Shown here in pieces: positions 59,783 through 64,000 of a DNA stretch of 64,000 bases (its first letter is position 1; every line of letters begins with the position of its first letter). Source of the stretch: Polytrichum commune (taxonomy: Eukaryota > Streptophyta > Polytrichopsida > Polytrichales > Polytrichaceae); NCBI GenBank assembly GCA_950295325.1, contig OX485804.1, forward strand, positions 8,432,001 through 8,496,000. The letters are read 5' to 3'. The notes below the pieces were generated by a model. The model was not told the DNA's origin. It searched no databases and was given only the letters and a program-made list of their open reading frames with translations. The position numbers and the translations under genes were made by a program.

Positions 59783-61950
59783 ATTATGGCAGCCAAGGGT
59801 TGGTGGAGGGATGTCACCTTGAAGTTGAGTAGGATGGTTGGTGAATACCTTGGCTTGTTGACGTACATATTTAGGTTCAAAACCCCAAGAGGCCTCAAAG
59901 AAAGTCGTTGTCATATGAAACATTGCCCCACTATAAAAAAAACTTGCCCAATATAGCCATTCGTTGTGATTTGGCCATTGTGACTCATGGTGAGAAAATG
60001 CATAACTATATCATTTTGGTTATCAATAGCAAATTTAATTTTTGGGGTTATGAATTTTTGGACATGGTCCACAAGAAATGGCCTCATTCTTAACCTAACG
60101 ACCCCTTTCAAAATCCTAATGTTGCCTCTTCCATACATGCACATGTAGGGTAAAGAATTTGGCTCAGGGGGGTCACTCCCTCTTGTGTTATGTAACCATG
60201 TGCGTACAAAGGGTATTATCATGGGGGCTATTTACCTCCTCATTTGGATTTTAGAAAACCCTTTAAGTAGAAAAAAGAAAACATCACCAAATATTATACA
60301 CCCTACAGGTAATTATAGAAGAAAACCTAGACTATTTCAAATGATGCTAAATTACTTATAGAATTATGACTTACTTGTTCCGTACGAAGGCAAACTTAAG
60401 ACTCCAATATGGCATGGCGCATATCCATGTTGCTATATATTGGTGAAAGAAGAGTGTACACATCATACTCCATCATTTAATTTTCATTTATTTTGCATGT
60501 ATTATATGTGAATATACTCATTCTATTTTTTTAAATCCTTTATTATTTTTGTCATACTAAATTCTTTCTACCTCAAACCTAAAGTGGGGATTTTCCCCTT
60601 ATGCTAAAATATATATAAACACATGTTTTGCAATTGAAGTAGGCTATGGTAAATCCAAAGTTTCTAATTTTTTTGACTTGCCAATGAATAAAAAACACCC
60701 TATAGTTGTTCTCACGTGGTTTCTACTTTTCAGCCGGTCACCCCCCCCCCTGAAGGAATTTGGTCATCCTAGTTTCATCCAATATTAAATTCTTGTCCCA
60801 TAAAGTCTAGTCACACTACCATACAAGTACAAATGTCGTATATCTTCTAGAAGTCCTTCATATATGTACATAACTATGAGCTACAATTTGCGTAGCATAT
60901 GTATGCGTAGTACAACAAAGATCAAATTAATACCCCTTTTGTGCACTCATGTGTACTCATACGTATTATGAAAGGTAGTTATTCCACTTGTTAGTTAGTC
61001 TTTGCCACCATCATTGCACGACCACTCATCACTTAGCCGCCCCCCTTTGGCAATTGTCTTCCTAATTTTTCTTGAATGTAGAAATCGACATCCACACAAT
61101 GTAAATGCAATGTTCCCCCCCCAAACCCCTTTCCTCCAAAGTTGATCCAATCGTATGATGTAATCCTCTATTGCCTCTTGTACCTCAGGCAACATTAGTG
61201 GAGCTATTATTGCTCCATTTAACAACCCAATATTGTCTATTTTGATAGGTTTTGCCATGCCCGACATATCATTCATGGGTTTGAGGTCCAAATCTGCATC
61301 AATAGGTGCAATATTTATGGTGCAATATTTGTAGAGTATTACCGTTTCTCAGTCACACCTTACAAATATTCTAGGATCACTAATGCCCCCTCCCCACTTG
61401 ACATTAGCAAATAACCAAAGACTTCCCAAAAACCCGGGTAAAGCACCCTTGGTCATAGCAGACACGTCCGGCTATCCCAATGCACCTACAAGAACTTGCT
61501 CCGGAGATTTTCAAGTAGGTTTTAGTTAAGTAGCTTTCACACATGTTCATTGTTTTATCTACCAACCAATGAATGTTGGATAGTTTTTGTCCCATCCCCA
61601 AATGCCTTAATACTTACCATCGGTTTTTGTAAATGGAGCTCCTCGTGCCCTCATAGCTAATACTAAAAGCAACCAATCACAAGAGCGGGAGGCAACACTT
61701 TTGGAGGTCCTACATTCTTGCCTCATGTCTAGGTACCGATGGGAGGATCGGTAGTTTTAGCTTAAAACCTCCACTTTTAAGCCATGCCACATCATTTGCC
61801 AACTAGGCTTGGCACTAGATAATGTCGATGGTGTGGGGGCTCATTTTTAAGAACCCACTTTTAGGCTTAGCTAATGTCAAGTGGGGAGGGGGCATAAGTA
61901 GTCAATGCAAATGATCACTCAGGGCCCACAGAACAAATACACACCGCTTA
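59783..61950. other. Intergenic, decayed repeat DNA
   Basis: Short frames only; poly-C near 60740 and 61119. No gene or definable element recognised. Confidence 0.4.
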
Positions 61951-62813
61951 GGGCCACTTCAAACATGACACTAAGAGCTTGTGACCATGTCACTTCAAGC
62001 ACTCTCATGGGTGGAAAAGGTGGAGCCAGTCCAAGTTTGCTTTACACTACGCTCGAGGGACCAACGATGTAAGTGAATGCAAGATGGATGTAAAGTCTAC
62101 ATGGATTCCTACATGGCATCAAATGGATCATGTTTCGTGGCCACTTGGATTATTATTAAAAACCATCTCTTCAGGGTAGGCATACCACAAAACCAGGAGA
62201 CCATGACACTCCGAACCCTCACAACCATTGATTTATTCTATTTTATCATGTGTGAAGACCCACATGAGTAGAAGTTCATTGAAATAGCATTTGGTCCAGG
62301 GCCCGGTCACACCCTAACATTACCCAACCCAATACTCTTAACTCCGGCGCGGAGTTCGATGCGGCTCCGGGGAGGTTCGGATGCCAGCTCCGGTGGGTCC
62401 ATTTTTCTGGCCCTCCCCGTTTTGGCCCCTTGATGACTTTTTTTGGTATTTTTTTTGCTAAATTTGGGTTCTACGGCCCCAAATTACTCTAGGAGGCCCC
62501 TTATGAGATCAAGTAAGGCCCCACCCAATCAAAAAAATAGGGGGCAATTTTTGTCCCAACCCACCCGAACCCACCGAAGCTGGCATCCGAACCTCCCCGG
62601 AGCCGCATCGGAGCCGCATCGAACTCCGCGCCGGAGTTAAGAGTATTGGGTTGGGTAATGTTATCCCCGGTCACATATGACTTTACACTATAATTGAGGG
62701 TTTGTGACCACACTAGATGATTTCGGAGGTGTCTTGGGACGGCCTTTGGACACTTTCTTTTGGGCTCCCACAACTTCATGGTCACGGCTCTTGGCTTGTC
62801 TGCAAAGTGGCCC
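61951..62813 (+). mobile_element. Harbinger-like MITE, copy interrupted by a nested MITE
   Basis: Both ends start GGGCCACTT and are flanked by TTA (61948-61950 and 62814-62816), as expected of PIF/Harbinger. It aligns in inverted orientation with 32593-33092. It is longer only because of the 355-bp insertion at 62311-62665. A 64-codon frame at 62077-62271 parallels the one in the other copy (47 of 64 residues identical by eye). Confidence 0.7.
62311..62665. mobile_element. Mutator-like MITE nested in the Harbinger-like copy
   Basis: A 355-bp insertion with long, GC-rich inverted arms (about 90 bp each), starting TAACATTACCCAACCC a few bases from each border and continuing through CCGGCGCGGAGTTCGATG. 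It is flanked by a direct 9-bp repeat, CCCGGTCAC, at 62302-62310 and 62666-62674. The related copy at 32593-33092 has this site once and uninterrupted, which proves the insertion. A 9-bp duplication plus long inverted arms is typical of Mutator-like elements. The right arm has an extra 11-bp unit (GGAGCCGCATC twice). The interior has no transposase. Confidence 0.75.
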
Positions 62814-62819
62814 TTAATA

Positions 62820-63667
62820 ATGTTATGAGGCTTGTACCCTTATAAATTACACATTATTCTATCAAACATGTTTTTGTAACTCAACCGTGCTGACTGTGTC
62901 AAAATGGAGACCGTATCATTCTATTCTTACAGGCTATGGCCACCATCACTATGACATCATGTTGACATCTGAGACTTGTCACCACCATTTGGCGTTTCTT
63001 ACGAAACTGCTCCGAGAATTTTAAAGTGGGAGATTATGGCAACTTCGCTGCCAAGTTCGTATGCATTGATGGAATCCTGATTCTTCTGTACGTACTGTGG
63101 TCAGATTTATGAATTGACTGGACTGCAGTAATCTACCCTATTGTGGGTCTCTAGCTTCAACTCCACAGACAAGCTCCACCAATGGATCCAAGATCTCGTC
63201 CGATTAGCAAAACGCGAACCACAAAAATTGTCAATCCACATTTCAGAATCGGAGTTGAGATGCAAAATTAAAAACAATAAGAGGTCAAAGCTGTGAAGAT
63301 GTTCTTGCTCTCTTGAAACAATCACATGTATATATATATTATATACGTCCCACCTCTGTTGAACGCTACTTATTGGACCTAGAACGGTGTCTGTAGTCTA
63401 ATCTCATCGTAACACACGTCTTGTTAGTGCCCGTTCCTAGCTACAGGCCTTGCGATAGACCACTCACACAAAGGTGTGCAATTGAGTAGAGTAACCATAG
63501 AAAGGCCCACTTATGATCTCTCGGTTGTAATGTGATTCGAGTATACATCAAACTACGATGAAATCCTCATAGTGACTGTGATATGCAGATGCGCTTGAAG
63601 TCCTCCGCTTGGTTCAAACACTTACGTAAACTAGAGCTGCAAGGGAACTTTCAGTATTTGCATCACA
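62820..63667 (+). promoter_or_regulatory. Upstream region of the strictosidine-synthase-like gene
   Basis: A TATATATATATTATATAC stretch at about 63330-63347 is a possible TATA element ~320 bp before the ATG at 63668. A partial copy of the window's dispersed GTCTAATCTC..ACACGTCTT repeat lies at 63385-63460, between it and the gene. An ATG at 63583 opens a 60-codon frame that overlaps the main start out of frame; it matters only if transcription starts upstream of it. Confidence 0.35.
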
Positions 63668-64000
63668 ATGACTCCGTTATCGGTTTTGGGCATTGTGTTG
63701 GTGGCTACCATTGCATTCTACTTGCGCACAGACCCTTTGAAAATTTCCATGGCACATGGTGTTAGAAATTTTCAAGCCAAGTATGTGGCGCACCCTTCGG
63801 TGGATGAGTTCAAGAATTTCCCGCGTGACCTAGACAGCAAGCTTCAGAACGCGGAGGTCAAGTGGGAGGGTGAGATATTCGGCCCAGAGAGTGTGGCGTT
63901 TGACCTGGACGGGCGTGGCCCGTACACGGGTGTGGGCGATGGCCGAATTTTACGATATGATGGGCCAGAGCTCGGGTGGACCACTTTTGCATATACTTCA
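63668..64000 (+). CDS. Strictosidine-synthase-like protein, 5' part (runs off the window)
   Basis: 111 codons are open to the window edge. The protein begins with a hydrophobic signal anchor (LSVLGIVLVATIAFYL, residues 4-19). The typical start of the plant strictosidine-synthase-like/adipocyte plasma membrane-associated family follows: a GEIFGPESVAFDLDG motif near residues 70-84, then GPYTGVGDGRILRYDG. This family has a six-bladed beta-propeller. Most members in early plants lack the strictosidine synthase catalytic Glu context and probably act as hydrolase-like or secretory-pathway membrane proteins in the endomembrane system. The start is the first ATG in this frame and gives the expected anchor. 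The remaining two thirds or more, including the active-site region, lie beyond the window, so true strictosidine synthase activity cannot be judged and is unlikely in a non-seed plant. Confidence 0.85.
   Translation, partial: MTPLSVLGIVLVATIAFYLRTDPLKISMAHGVRNFQAKYVAHPSVDEFKNFPRDLDSKLQNAEVKWEGEIFGPESVAFDLDGRGPYTGVGDGRILRYDGPELGWTTFAYTS

Overview
The window is nuclear DNA of a land plant. It holds five complete or nearly complete spliced protein genes and the 5' end of a sixth. Introns are short (roughly 80-1200 bases), T-rich and mostly GT-AG. The genes are typical of plants: a UBP12/13 deubiquitinase, a KELP-type PC4 coactivator and a strictosidine-synthase-like protein. The RACK1 protein lacks the long loop of flowering-plant RACK1, and the intergenic DNA is AT-rich and crowded with small decayed transposons. 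I infer a non-seed plant, most likely a bryophyte such as a moss. The species cannot be fixed from the sequence alone.

Layout: 1-7.65 kb is repeat-rich intergenic DNA. 7.9-12.0 kb (+) is phosphatidate cytidylyltransferase (11 exons). 14.8-17.7 kb (+) is an unrecognised small acidic protein gene (5 coding exons plus a probable leader intron). 21.07-22.38 kb (-) is RACK1 (2 exons). 22.6-39.4 kb is a long gene-free stretch with clustered MITEs, a tRNA-derived SINE with target-site duplications, a Harbinger-type MITE and several tandem arrays. The last array runs up to the promoter of the next gene. 39.9-50.9 kb (+) is a full-length UBP12/13 orthologue (32 coding exons, 1114 aa). 53.06-55.96 kb (-) is a KELP-like coactivator (5 exons, 225 aa), convergent with UBP12. 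56-63.6 kb is repeat-rich and holds a Mutator-like MITE nested inside a Harbinger-type MITE. 63.67 kb to the end (+) is the 5' end of a strictosidine-synthase-like gene.

The genes are unrelated housekeeping or regulatory functions (phospholipid synthesis, ribosome-associated scaffold, deubiquitination, transcription coactivation). There is no operon, gene cluster, CRISPR or defence system, and I found no new multi-gene system. The most informative unusual features are in repeats and splicing. They are a nested transposon whose empty site is preserved elsewhere in the window, a SINE with clear target-site duplications, a tandem array whose promoter-proximal copy alone has kept its CpG sites, and a duplicated exon/intron boundary in the UBP12 gene that creates a second GC-type donor.
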